Assembly (NCBI GenBank): GCA_003217735.2
Contig: CP031585.1
Span: forward strand, 62,001 to 126,000
From: Marinibacterium anthonyi
GTDB lineage: Bacteria > Pseudomonadota > Alphaproteobacteria > Rhodobacterales > Rhodobacteraceae
Direction of reading: 5' to 3'
DNA: 64,000 nt
This document shows positions 18,519-26,784 of this stretch, piece after piece. Numbering within the stretch: the stretch's first letter is position 1; every line of letters starts with the position of its first letter. The position numbers and the translations under genes were made by a program. The notes beneath the pieces are model-generated. The model ran no database searches. It had not been told where the DNA came from and saw only the letters and a list, made by a program, of their open reading frames with translations.

Positions 18519-20177
18519 TCAGTCGTCCAGCCAGGATTGGCTCATGATCCAGTAGAATTGCGGAGAGAAGGTAAAGTTTTTCACCCGTTCCGACACGAAA
18601 TCCACGCGCTTGGGGGTGAACAGCACCGCCGCCGGGGCGGCATCGGTCACCGCGTGATCGACCTGTGTCCACAGCGCGGCGGATTGATCGGGGTCCGTCA
18701 GCGTCAGGCTGGCGGCCTTGTCCATCATCGCGTCGATGTCTTCATCGCAGAAGCCCGAGATGTTCACGGAAGCGTCCGAACCCGGATTGAAGCTGTCGCA
18801 GCCGAACAGGACCTGCAGGAAGTTCGAGGGCGAAGGATAGTCCTGGAACCACTGCGAGACCGAGATCTGCACGTTGTTGTTGGTGTTCTGGATATAGGTG
18901 AACTGGATGTTCTGCGAGATCGGCTGAACCTTGGCGTCAAAGCCCAGCTCGGTCAGCACGTCCTGCAGGTAGACCCCGATCGACCGCGACACCGCCGCGT
19001 CCTCGACCACGATGGTGACCTCTTGTCCGGCAACGCCGGCTTCGTCGATCAGCGCCTTGGCCTTTTCCATGTCCGGTGCGGACCAGGTATCGCCGCCGCC
19101 CGCGGTATAGGGGCAGTAGGGTTCGTAGGACGGGAAGTCCGGCGGCAGGATCTGGCAGGCCGGCTGCGCGAGGTTCTGGCCGCCAAACAGTTTGACAATG
19201 GCGCCGCGGTCGATGGCGTAGTTCACCGCCTGGCGCACGCGCACGTCGTCGAAGGGCGCCAGGTTGGTGTTCATCGGCGCGTACCACATCGCCGTCAGCG
19301 GATGCAGCGAGACCTGGTCGGCATATTGCGTGCCGATTTCGGCCAGGCGATCGACGGGGGGCGGATCGAACATCCAGTCGGCCTGTCCGTTCTGGATCGC
19401 GGTCACCGCGGCCTCTTCGGTCAGGCCGAAATCGTAATCGATCTGGTCGACATAGCCCGCGGGCTGGGCGTCGGCGCTCCATTCCTGGAAGTTCGGGTTG
19501 CGCACCATGCGCAGCCGTTCGTTCGGATTGTAGCTTTCGATCATGTAGGGGCCGGTGCCGGGAATGGGCGTGGTGCCCGCATCCTCGGCCGGGGTTTCGG
19601 CGGGCAGGATCGCGGCATGCGGGATGGCGATCTTCTGCAGGAATTCGCCGTCCGGCTCGGTCAGGTTGATCGTGACGGTGCGCGCATCGGCATCCACCAC
19701 GACACCGCCGTCCAGCGTGCAGTCCGCCGGGTTGGCCAGGCAGGCGTCCGCGCCGACGATCTTGTTGTAGAACGTTCCCGCCGTGGGGCCGGACACCTTG
19801 AAGATGCGCTGGAACGAGGCCAGCACGTCATCGACGCCCAGCTCGCTGCCATCCGAGAAGGTGATCCCGTCGCGCAGCTTGAACACGTAGGTCTTGCCGT
19901 CGTTCTGCGGCTCGGGCAGCGCCTCTGCCAGGTCGGCGACCACGTCAAAGCCGGTCTCGTCGCCGGCCTTGCGGAAGGTCACCAGCCCGTCATACAGCAT
20001 GTATTCCGTCTGGAAGTATTGCAGCGTGTAGTTGATATGCGGGTCGATCGTGCCCGAGGCGGCCTTGGCGAGCAGGCGCATGGTGCCGCCCGTCTCCTGC
20101 GCCGTTGCCGTGCCGCCCGCCGCCGTGGACAGCGCCACGGCAGAGGTCAGCATCGCGGCTGTGAGTCTGAAGCTCAT
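18519..20177 (-). CDS. periplasmic substrate-binding protein of a peptide-type ABC importer
   Basis: A 552-residue SBP family 5 (DppA/OppA-like) protein with a Sec signal peptide (residues 1-26, ending TATAQ). The mature part shows FxxxP-like and DVLASFQRIF blocks, TYVFKLRDGITFSDGS, IPGTGPYMIE, VRQAVNYAIDRGAIVK and a late PKRVDF segment. It is first in the operon, and its promoter carries a lux box at 20300-20319, so uptake should depend on the LuxR solo next door. A GGAGAAACAGGG ribosome site precedes the ATG. The ligand is unknown; in PipR-type loci of plant-associated bacteria the transporter helps import an ethanolamine-derived signal. Confidence 0.88.
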   Translation of the reverse strand: MSFRLTAAMLTSAVALSTAAGGTATAQETGGTMRLLAKAASGTIDPHINYTLQYFQTEYMLYDGLVTFRKAGDETGFDVVADLAEALPEPQNDGKTYVFKLRDGITFSDGSELGVDDVLASFQRIFKVSGPTAGTFYNKIVGADACLANPADCTLDGGVVVDADARTVTINLTEPDGEFLQKIAIPHAAILPAETPAEDAGTTPIPGTGPYMIESYNPNERLRMVRNPNFQEWSADAQPAGYVDQIDYDFGLTEEAAVTAIQNGQADWMFDPPPVDRLAEIGTQYADQVSLHPLTAMWYAPMNTNLAPFDDVRVRQAVNYAIDRGAIVKLFGGQNLAQPACQILPPDFPSYEPYCPYTAGGGDTWSAPDMEKAKALIDEAGVAGQEVTIVVEDAAVSRSIGVYLQDVLTELGFDAKVQPISQNIQFTYIQNTNNNVQISVSQWFQDYPSPSNFLQVLFGCDSFNPGSDASVNISGFCDEDIDAMMDKAASLTLTDPDQSAALWTQVDHAVTDAAPAAVLFTPKRVDFVSERVKNFTFSPQFYWIMSQSWLDD

Positions 20178-20299
20178 CCCTGTTTCTCCTGAAATGCGTG
20201 AGGTCGCATCGTCTGTTTTTGTCCTGCAAGGCGTCTGGCAGAACGCCCGTGCAAGCCGGTCGATGACCCGAAGCATCCGGACCGGAAGGGGCGATGTAT

Positions 20300-20319
20300 A
20301 GCTATCGAATCTTATAGGT
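20300..20319 (-). promoter_or_regulatory. lux box upstream of the ABC operon
   Basis: Read on the minus strand this is ACCTATAAGATTCGATAGCT, a 20-bp imperfect dyad. It matches the classical Vibrio fischeri lux box at 13 of 20 positions and starts identically (12 bases) to the box in front of the hydrolase gene at 21205. It lies about 120 bases before the binding-protein ATG and about 110 bases before the luxR start. Likely binding site of the LuxR solo between them. Confidence 0.75.
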
Positions 20320-20429
20320 CCAGACACTTGCCTCATTGATAGGCAGGCGCACAACGATTGACCGCCCCGGCGTGGCGTGGTCCGGGCGGGAAATTGACAC
20401 TCCGGGGGGCAAGGGCGCAGATACCGTAA

Positions 20430-21194
20430 ATGTTCGACTCGATCCTTTCACAGGAAGCAGCCTTCAGCCCGGGCCTTGGCCTGCACGCTGCCATGACCCT
20501 TGCCGAACCGATCCTGCGCAACGCGGGGTTCGAAGTCGCGGCTTATGACTTCTCTCCGGTCCCGATCTCGCACGAGGGCGCCTTTCTGCTGCCCACGGTG
20601 CTGACGCTGCACGGGGCGCCCGACGACATGGAACGCCTGTGGGTCGAGGACGGGTATTACACCCGCGATCCGGTGATGGAGGCGTCGCTGGCGGTGACGC
20701 GTCCGTTTCACTGGTCGCACACCGGTCCCCAGAGCGAGATCATGCGGCGCACCCTGTCCGAACATCATTCGCCGGTCGTCAGTTACCTGCACGACACGCA
20801 CATGACATCCGGCATCACCGTGCCGCTGCGCACCGCCAGCGGCGCGCTGGCGACCTTTACCGCGATCCGGCTGGACCCGGATCCGCACGGCGAGGCGGCG
20901 GCACATGTCTCGGCCGTGGGCTACCTGGGGCGGCTGTTCCATGACGCCGTGATGCCCGGTTTCGGGCCCAAACAGCTGCGCACCCCCCATGTCAGCCTCA
21001 GCCCGCGCGAACGGCAATGCCTCAAGATGTGCGCGGCGGGGCTGACCACCAAGCAGATCGCCCACGAATTGTCGCGGTCCGAACCGACCGTGACGCTGCA
21101 CCTGGGCAGTGCGGCCCGCAAGCTGGGCGCGCGCAACCGGGTCCACGCGATCGCGCTGGCGGCGCATTACCGGCTGCTGGCAGACGACGCCTGA
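20430..21194 (+). CDS. LuxR solo of the plant-associated (PipR/OryR) type
   Basis: A 254-residue LuxR regulator with an N-terminal autoinducer-binding domain (about 15-165) and a C-terminal GerE helix-turn-helix (LSPRERQCLKMCAAGLTTKQIAHEL, about 192-250). Aligned by hand to TraR, Asp70, Pro71 and Trp85 are kept as D80, P81 and W95. Trp57 is M67 and Tyr61 is W71. These two changes define the plant-associated LuxR solos (OryR, XccR, PsoR, PipR), which respond to plant-derived compounds in place of acyl-homoserine lactones. No luxI is in the window. Neighbours (peptide-type importer and iminopeptidase) and lux boxes in both promoters repeat the PipR layout. Confidence 0.9.
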   Translation: MFDSILSQEAAFSPGLGLHAAMTLAEPILRNAGFEVAAYDFSPVPISHEGAFLLPTVLTLHGAPDDMERLWVEDGYYTRDPVMEASLAVTRPFHWSHTGPQSEIMRRTLSEHHSPVVSYLHDTHMTSGITVPLRTASGALATFTAIRLDPDPHGEAAAHVSAVGYLGRLFHDAVMPGFGPKQLRTPHVSLSPRERQCLKMCAAGLTTKQIAHELSRSEPTVTLHLGSAARKLGARNRVHAIALAAHYRLLADDA

Positions 21195-21204
21195 GCGCAT
21201 CGCA

Positions 21205-21224
21205 ACCTATAAGATTTCCCAGCT
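21205..21224 (+). promoter_or_regulatory. lux box upstream of the hydrolase gene
   Basis: ACCTATAAGATTTCCCAGCT on the plus strand; its first 12 bases and the AGCT end are identical to the box at 20300-20319 in the same orientation relative to the downstream gene. It starts 11 bases after the luxR stop and lies about 80 bases before the GTG of the hydrolase gene. A separate promoter for the hydrolase under LuxR control is the simplest reading. Confidence 0.75.
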
Positions 21225-21304
21225 ACCTCCGCCCGCCCGCGCCGCCGTAGCATGTCGGCGGGCGCCCCGCTGCGGGTGCCACGGGCAAATTCAAGGAGGC
21301 CGGT

Positions 21305-22213
21305 GTGACAACTGACACCACCATTCCCGTCACCGAGGGCGTCAGCCCCTACCGTGGCTACGAGACCTGGTATCGCATCACCGGGGACCTGGGCGCGGAC
21401 AAGCTGCCCCTGGTCATCGCCCATGGCGGGCCGGGCTGTACGCACGATTACGTCGACAGCTTCAAGGACATCGCCGCCACCGGCCGCCCGGTGATCCACT
21501 ACGACCAGATCGGCAACGGCAATTCCACGCGGTTGCCCGAAAAAGGCGCGGAGTTCTGGACCGTCGACTTCTTCCTTGGCGAACTGGACGCGCTGCTGGA
21601 CCACCTGGGGATCAGGGACCGTTATGCGTTGCTGGGCCAAAGCTGGGGCGGGATGCTGGGGGCCGAACACGCCGTGCTGCAGCCCCGGGGGCTCAAGGCG
21701 CTGGTGATCGCCAATTCGCCGGCCTCGATGAAACTGTGGGGCGAGGGCGCGGCACGCTTGCGGGCCGACCTGCCCGAGGACGTGCAGGAGGCGCTGAACC
21801 GGCACGAGGCGGCGGGCACGACGTCGGATCCCGAATACATCAAGGCGCAGGACGTGTTCTATGCCCGCCACGTCTGCCGCATCGTGCCGAACCCGCCCGA
21901 GGTCCAGCGGACCTTTGACATCATGGCCAAGGACAGCACCGTCTACAACGCGATGAACGGACCCAACGAATTCCACGTCGTCGGCACGATGAAGACCTGG
22001 ACGGTCATCGACCGGCTGGATCGGATCAAGGTCCCCGTGCTGGCCTATCGCGGCCATTACGACGAGGCGACGGAAGCCTGCGTTCAACCCTTCCTTGACC
22101 TGATCCCCGACGTGCGCGGCCATGTTTTCCCGAACTCGGCCCATATGCCCCATGTCGAGGAACGCGCCGATTGCATGGCCGTGACCGAAGCCTTCCTGGC
22201 GCAATACGACTGA
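21305..22213 (+). CDS. proline iminopeptidase-like alpha/beta hydrolase (PipA-like)
   Basis: A 302-residue S33-family hydrolase. The oxyanion motif HGGPG is near residue 39, the nucleophile elbow GQSWGG near residue 111, and a C-terminal acid/base pair is likely in YRGHYDE and NSAHMPHVEE. S33 proline iminopeptidases and related amidases cut N-terminal residues or amides from small molecules. The start is a GTG behind an AAGGAGG ribosome site. It follows a LuxR solo and a lux box, the pip arrangement of XccR, OryR and PipR loci. A role in processing the imported signal or peptide is likely but not shown. Confidence 0.87.
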   Translation: MTTDTTIPVTEGVSPYRGYETWYRITGDLGADKLPLVIAHGGPGCTHDYVDSFKDIAATGRPVIHYDQIGNGNSTRLPEKGAEFWTVDFFLGELDALLDHLGIRDRYALLGQSWGGMLGAEHAVLQPRGLKALVIANSPASMKLWGEGAARLRADLPEDVQEALNRHEAAGTTSDPEYIKAQDVFYARHVCRIVPNPPEVQRTFDIMAKDSTVYNAMNGPNEFHVVGTMKTWTVIDRLDRIKVPVLAYRGHYDEATEACVQPFLDLIPDVRGHVFPNSAHMPHVEERADCMAVTEAFLAQYD

Positions 22214-22220
22214 CGGGAAG

Positions 22221-22267
22221 GGCCTTTGGGGCCCCGCGGCCTGAAGCCGGGCGGGACCCCAAAGGCC
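22221..22267. terminator. bidirectional hairpin between convergent genes
   Basis: GGCCTTTGGGG (22221-22231) and CCCCAAAGGCC (22257-22267) form an 11-bp perfect stem between the hydrolase gene and the convergent halogenase gene. There is no T-run, but position and stem strength fit a shared transcription end. Confidence 0.6.
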
Positions 22268-22303
22268 GCCAAAGGCCGCTGCGGGGCAGCGCGCAAGGAC
22301 AGC

Positions 22304-23989
22304 CTAGAACAGTTGCAGATCCTTCACGCCGCTGCGGATTTCGGCGTGGTTCGGCATGTTCTGGGTCGCCCCGGGGGCCGATGTCGTGTCCGGCTTCGCC
22401 ACTGGCGGTCTCATCGGCGCCGCCACGCCGAAGGCCGGTTTGTCCAGCTCCCCCCGGATGTCGCGCAGCAGCGTCTTGTGATCCGGCATCGTCTTGAGGA
22501 TCTGTGCAAGGTCGGCTTTCGCGCCCTTCCAGTACTGGAACCAGATCGGTTTCTTCAACGGCCGCAACCGGTCGCGAATGCCGGCGCCATAGCCCGTGTC
22601 ATAGACCTGCTTGCCCAGAAGAACCGTCTGATAAACGCGATAGTCAAACAGCGTGGCGAAGGCGATATCGTGTTCCATCGGCAGGCGGTGCTGCCACAAT
22701 TCCAGGTTCTCGGCCAGCCGGTCCGGTATCTTCATTTCGGTGCGCGCGTCGATCCAGTATTGATCGTCCGTGCGATTGCCCAGCCGATAGTGCAGGCAGA
22801 TGAAATCCAGGACTTCGTCATAAAGCCCGTTCATCCGCTGATTGTAACCGACCCGAAGCGACGGTTCGATGTCCCGGGTGGGAAGGTTCTCTGCGAACCA
22901 GCGCACCGCATGATCGACCATGTGGATCGCGGTGCTTTCCAGCGGCTCGATAAACCCGCCGGCCAGACCGATCGCCACGCAGTTCTTGACCCAGGCATTG
23001 CGCACACGGCCGATGCGCATCGGGATCACGCGCGGTGTCAGGCCCTTGCCGCTGTCCCCCAGCCATTCGAGGTATTCATCCGCCGCCTGATCGTCCGTCC
23101 GATGCGCGGATGAGAACACATAGCCCGTCCCCACACGGTCATAAAGCGGCACCCGCCATGTCCAGCCCGCGCCAAGCGCGGTGGATCGTGTGAGGCTTTC
23201 GATCTTATCCGGATCGGCATGCTTGACCTGCAACGCCATGGCGCGGTCGTTGGGCAGGTAATCCGAATAATCCATGAACGGCTCGCCCAGGGCCTGATTG
23301 ATGATCAGCCCGCGAAACCCGGTGCAATCCATGACCATCTCGATGTCATGGCGGCCCGCGCGTTCCAGCATCAGGTGACTGACGTTGCCCTGTTCATCCA
23401 GCTCGACGGATTGCACCTCGTCCTGGATATGCTCCACCCCGCGCCTGGTGCAGACCCTGGCAAGCATGCCGGCAAATTTCACGGCGTCCAGATGATACGC
23501 ATAGCCGAACCGCTGTTCGAATTCGGGCTGACCCAGCATCCGCGCGCCCTTGCACAGGCGTCCCAGATCATCATGGGGCGCCACGGATTGCGTGAAATCC
23601 CGATCGCCATTGCCGAAGCGCAGGAAATATTCGGCGGCCTCCAACCCTTCCAGCATCTGGCCGTGGGCAAACGGATTCACGTAATCGATGCGATTGCCCT
23701 TGGCGTCCTTGTTCCAATTGCAGAACTTCACACCCAGCTTGAACGACGCGTTGGTCTCGCGAAAGAAATCCCGTTCCGAAATGCCGGCCTGGCGCATCGT
23801 GACCGGCATGCGCGGCACCGTGGCCTCGCCCACACCCACGGTCGCGATATTGGGACTTTCGATCAGGCAGATGTTCGGGCGATCCTTGGGCCCCGACGTG
23901 CGGGAAAACACCATGTCCAGGATCAGCGCCGTCATCCAGCCTGCCGTGCCGCCGCCCACAATGGTGATCTTGCGCAAACGATTATTCAT
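22304..23989 (-). CDS. flavin-dependent (tryptophan halogenase-like) oxidoreductase
   Basis: A 561-residue protein of the tryptophan-halogenase family. The FAD motif GGGTAGWM is at residues 12-19, followed by the family block ATVGVGEATVPRM. FKLG has Lys84 in the place of the catalytic Lys79 of PrnA, and WTWRVPL stands where halogenases have WxWxIP. Key residues for chloramine chemistry are thus mostly kept, with Val for Ile. No flavin reductase or biosynthetic cluster is nearby, so the substrate is unknown. Many alphaproteobacterial relatives sit by TonB receptors and may act on free indoles. The start (MNNRLRK) follows an AGGGGG site. The gene looks less GC-rich than its neighbours by eye. 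Confidence 0.85.
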   Translation of the reverse strand: MNNRLRKITIVGGGTAGWMTALILDMVFSRTSGPKDRPNICLIESPNIATVGVGEATVPRMPVTMRQAGISERDFFRETNASFKLGVKFCNWNKDAKGNRIDYVNPFAHGQMLEGLEAAEYFLRFGNGDRDFTQSVAPHDDLGRLCKGARMLGQPEFEQRFGYAYHLDAVKFAGMLARVCTRRGVEHIQDEVQSVELDEQGNVSHLMLERAGRHDIEMVMDCTGFRGLIINQALGEPFMDYSDYLPNDRAMALQVKHADPDKIESLTRSTALGAGWTWRVPLYDRVGTGYVFSSAHRTDDQAADEYLEWLGDSGKGLTPRVIPMRIGRVRNAWVKNCVAIGLAGGFIEPLESTAIHMVDHAVRWFAENLPTRDIEPSLRVGYNQRMNGLYDEVLDFICLHYRLGNRTDDQYWIDARTEMKIPDRLAENLELWQHRLPMEHDIAFATLFDYRVYQTVLLGKQVYDTGYGAGIRDRLRPLKKPIWFQYWKGAKADLAQILKTMPDHKTLLRDIRGELDKPAFGVAAPMRPPVAKPDTTSAPGATQNMPNHAEIRSGVKDLQLF

Positions 23990-24429
23990 GTGTCCAATCC
24001 CCCTGATTGCTTTGGGGATCAGTTCTATCCCAACTGGTTGAGTGATTGATACCGAAGCTTTCCCGCGCACGGCCAAAGCCCGGAAAGCCGTGACCATATT
24101 GCACATCGCGCGCGGCACCGCACAATTCCGCGCCACGTCAAAGTCGAAAAGCGACGATATTCACCAGAATTCAAACACTTGAGCGGATAGATCAGGCCGC
24201 GAAACCATAAATCAACCACTGCGTTAGCAAGGGGCCATGCAGGGTCACCTGATTGACGTGGCGTATCGTGGACACCTTGTTCATTGAATTCGCGATGCCA
24301 TGCCGCGTGTTCCGCCCCTGACCCCCTGCTGCAGGTCCGGACCCGTTTTCCGGGGCGGGGTTGCGCGGCAGGGGCGGGGTGCGCGGCGGGCACAGCGACC
24401 CCGCGTCCGATGTCATTTTCAACTTGCCC
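23990..24429. other. gene-poor spacer, divergent halogenase/csp upstream region
   Basis: About 440 bases without a convincing gene between the divergent halogenase and cold-shock genes. The left 190 bases are AT-richer than the surroundings and should hold the halogenase promoter. No palindrome or RNA structure stood out. Confidence 0.5.
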
Positions 24430-24458
24430 TTGTTGTCTGCCGCGCGAGCCTCTATATG
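24430..24458 (+). promoter_or_regulatory. sigma-70-type promoter of the cold-shock gene
   Basis: TTGTTG at 24430-24435 and TATATG at 24453-24458 are separated by 17 bases. Transcription from here gives a leader of about 110 bases before the ATG at 24577, in keeping with the long structured 5' leaders of cold-shock genes. Confidence 0.5.
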
Positions 24459-24576
24459 GGACGTGCTAAGCATCTTCCTTCGATCTTCTGTTTCCTAACC
24501 GCTTCAGTTGTTCTTATGACGAAACTGAGCGGGCCACCGCGCCATGTGGGTGGCACATTCCCAAGGAGACATCACG

Positions 24577-24783
24577 ATGGCCAATGGCACCGTGAAATGG
24601 TTCAACGCAACCAAAGGCTTCGGCTTTATTGCACCCGAACACGGATCGAAGGACATCTTCATCCACATCTCTGCGCTTGAGCGCGCCGGGATCCAGACAC
24701 TGGACGACGGCCAGGCCGTGACGTTCGACATCGAAAGCGGCCGCGATGGCCGCGAGTCGGCGAGCAACCTCGCCCTGGCATAA
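24577..24783 (+). CDS. cold-shock domain protein
   Basis: A 68-residue single-domain CspA-family protein. RNP1 is KGFGFIAPE (residues 13-21) and RNP2 is DIFIHISAL (residues 30-38); the start block is ANGTVKWFN. It binds single-stranded RNA or DNA and can act as an RNA chaperone in the cold or in stationary phase. The ATG follows an AAGGAGACATCACG ribosome site. An in-frame ATG 11 codons earlier exists but lies before the ribosome site and is not family-like. Confidence 0.95.
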   Translation: MANGTVKWFNATKGFGFIAPEHGSKDIFIHISALERAGIQTLDDGQAVTFDIESGRDGRESASNLALA

Positions 24784-24953
24784 GCCACGCCAGCATGACC
24801 GGAGGGATGGGGCCGCCAACGGGCTTCCCCATCTTTCAATTGTACCGGCACGTTGCACCCGCCGGTCGGGTGTCACAGGGCCACCATGGCCAAGGAACCG
24901 AATTCCGGAGCCATGGAAAAAGGTGTCGCAAGAACACCTTGAAAGTTAAATCA

Positions 24954-25211
24954 ATGATAGAAATTCACTGGGGACATCCCCTGACCTACGTTGTGTCGCA
25001 AGACGGCGGCACCAAGAAATTCACCACGATCGAACAGGCCGGGTATTGGCTTCGCAAGAAGTGGCCGGTGCAGGACCGCAATCGGGACCATGCGATCGCG
25101 CAGCTCGAAGCGGCCATGCACTGCCTGGCGCCGGTGGGCGCTGCGCGCCGGGCGTTCATCCGGGCCGCGCGTTCCGCGGGCTTCAGGCTGGACCAGGCGG
25201 AAGCCGCCTGA
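24954..25211 (+). CDS. small DUF982-like protein
   Basis: An 85-residue protein with the DUF982 pattern: an opening aromatic/PL segment (IHWGHPLTYVV), EQAGYWLRKKWP, a central helix with HAIAQLEAAMHCL, and a last helix ARRAFIRAARSAGF. Members are common in Rhizobiales and Rhodobacterales and have no known function. The ATG at 24954 was chosen because the upstream part of the frame is unlike the family. It follows the cold-shock gene by 170 bases on the same strand. Confidence 0.7.
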   Translation: MIEIHWGHPLTYVVSQDGGTKKFTTIEQAGYWLRKKWPVQDRNRDHAIAQLEAAMHCLAPVGAARRAFIRAARSAGFRLDQAEAA

Positions 25212-25338
25212 TCGCGCACCGTTCACTCCCCGGGTCGCAAAGCTCTATTTTGCGATCCGTCGCGCGACACGCCTGCCCGAACGGATCCTGGATGTCTGCA
25301 ACACGGTCACGGCGACCGGCCCCTACAGGAGACTGAGA

Positions 25339-25596
25339 ATGGCGAAGATGACGAAAGAGACCCTGTTCAAGCAGCCCCCGACGCGCGCGGAAACCCTTCT
25401 GGACAAGACCACGCGCGCGGCCAACGAAATCATCGACGACGAGAAAGAAGAACGTGAGACGAAGACCATGCGATTGCGCAAGGCTCGTCTGGAACGGGAA
25501 GCTTTTGCCAAGTCCGAAGACCAATCGCAGGCCGCCGGGAAGGGTCGCAAGACGTCCAGGGCGAAGGCCCCCGCGAAGGGCCAGAAAAGCGGCTGA
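25339..25596 (+). CDS. small charged hypothetical protein
   Basis: An 85-residue very hydrophilic protein. The first part (KETLFKQPPTRAETLLDKTTRAA) is probably helical, the middle is acidic (IIDDEKEERET), and the last 25 residues are Lys/Ala/Gly-rich (KTSRAKAPAKGQKSG), as in disordered nucleic-acid-binding tails. An ACAGGAGACTGAGA site precedes the ATG. No family recognised with confidence; codon use and ribosome site support a real gene. Confidence 0.65.
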   Translation: MAKMTKETLFKQPPTRAETLLDKTTRAANEIIDDEKEERETKTMRLRKARLEREAFAKSEDQSQAAGKGRKTSRAKAPAKGQKSG

Positions 25597-25781
25597 CCCG
25601 CCGCGCGGCCCCTGTCGGGGCCGGTTGGTCGCCACATGGACCGCAGTCGGCCTGGTCGCATCAGGCCGGATCCACATGGCGAACCAGACGGCAATCTTGC
25701 CCGTTTACACGGCGCAGGCGCCCAGTTGCGATGCCATCGACAAGCCGGCGACCCGGCCCGCCCGGCGCCGCATGACCCGGG

Positions 25782-26672
25782 TCACGCCATCAGCTGACCT
25801 GCCGCAAGTTCGGCCCAGATCCTGTCTTCCGCATCCGATTTCCGACCGATCAGCCGGGTGGCGGTCGTGGCGATGACGGACGTGGGCAGAAGATCGGAAA
25901 ACACCGTCAGATCGTCCCGCGCGGGCAGGTTGTCCAGCATCGAACGGGGGATCCAGGCAATCCCCACACCGACCGCCGCGATCTGGACGGCGGCGACGGT
26001 CAGGGCGGTCTCGACCATGATCTCGGGCGCGTAACGGTCCGGGATCCGGGTCAGGATCTCGGTTTCCATCAGCTTGCCCAGGAAGACGTCGGACGGATAG
26101 CCGATGATCGGCAGCCGGCCGTCTTGGATCCGGCTGCGCATCGTGGGGGCGCCGACCGGGATCAGGTCTTCCTTCGCCAAAAGCAGCTCTTCGACATATT
26201 CCTCGGGCGGCGGGGTCAGTTCGCTCATCGACTTGTAGGTCAGGACGAGGTCGGCTTCCTTGGTGATCAGCATGCCCCAGCATTCGGATCGGTTGGCCGA
26301 CCGCAGGCGGATCCGGTAGCCCGGTTTCGCCAGCCTGTCGGCGATCAGCCGGGGCAGAAGCGACGTGGTGATCGCGTGCTGGCTGGCGATGACGATGCGG
26401 CTGCTGACCTGGCGGTCGGCCTTGCGCAGGTCGACGACCAGGGACTTGAGTTCGGCCGTGAGGCCGCGCAGCCGATCTTCCTGCTTCAGCAACGTCTCGG
26501 TCGGGCGTGCGGGCTTGCGCGTCCGGTCCATCAGCTCGACGCCCAGATAGGTCTCGATGCTGCGGACACGGCGGGAAAAGGCGGGCTGGGTCAGATAGCG
26601 CCGGCCGGCGGCTTCGTTCAGAGAGTCGCTTTCGAATATCGCGACGATGTCTTCAAGCCATTCCAGTTTCAA
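25782..26672 (-). CDS. LysR-family regulator, divergent from the cysteate-lyase-like gene
   Basis: A 296-residue LysR regulator. The N-terminal winged helix (MKLEWLEDIVAIFESDSLNEAAGRRYLTQPAFSRRVRSIE, here split by motif) carries the usual SxxQPAxSRRI-like core. A linker helix and a two-lobe effector domain from about residue 90 follow. It is divergent from the CuyA-like gene with a 112-base spacer that holds the palindrome at 26690-26704. LysR proteins usually control the divergent gene, so it likely senses a substrate of the CuyA/racemase/HpsN-like enzymes. The cuyR-cuyA pair of Ruegeria has the same layout. Confidence 0.88.
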   Translation of the reverse strand: MKLEWLEDIVAIFESDSLNEAAGRRYLTQPAFSRRVRSIETYLGVELMDRTRKPARPTETLLKQEDRLRGLTAELKSLVVDLRKADRQVSSRIVIASQHAITTSLLPRLIADRLAKPGYRIRLRSANRSECWGMLITKEADLVLTYKSMSELTPPPEEYVEELLLAKEDLIPVGAPTMRSRIQDGRLPIIGYPSDVFLGKLMETEILTRIPDRYAPEIMVETALTVAAVQIAAVGVGIAWIPRSMLDNLPARDDLTVFSDLLPTSVIATTATRLIGRKSDAEDRIWAELAAGQLMA

Positions 26673-26689
26673 GGTCGGCCTTCCAGATT

Positions 26690-26704
26690 ATGCAGGTGGT
26701 GCAT
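26690..26704. promoter_or_regulatory. LysR-type operator in the divergent promoter
   Basis: ATGCA-GGTGG-TGCAT, a perfect 15-bp inverted repeat containing the T-N11-A form of LysR sites, lies 18 bases before the lysR ATG and 81 bases before the CuyA-like gene. It is the best candidate operator in the spacer. Confidence 0.6.
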
Positions 26705-26784
26705 GATAGGGCGGGAACTTGGCATTTGAGAACCGGGATTCTTCGTTGCACTGTCGCAAGGAACGCGACGTCGGAGGACCTACT

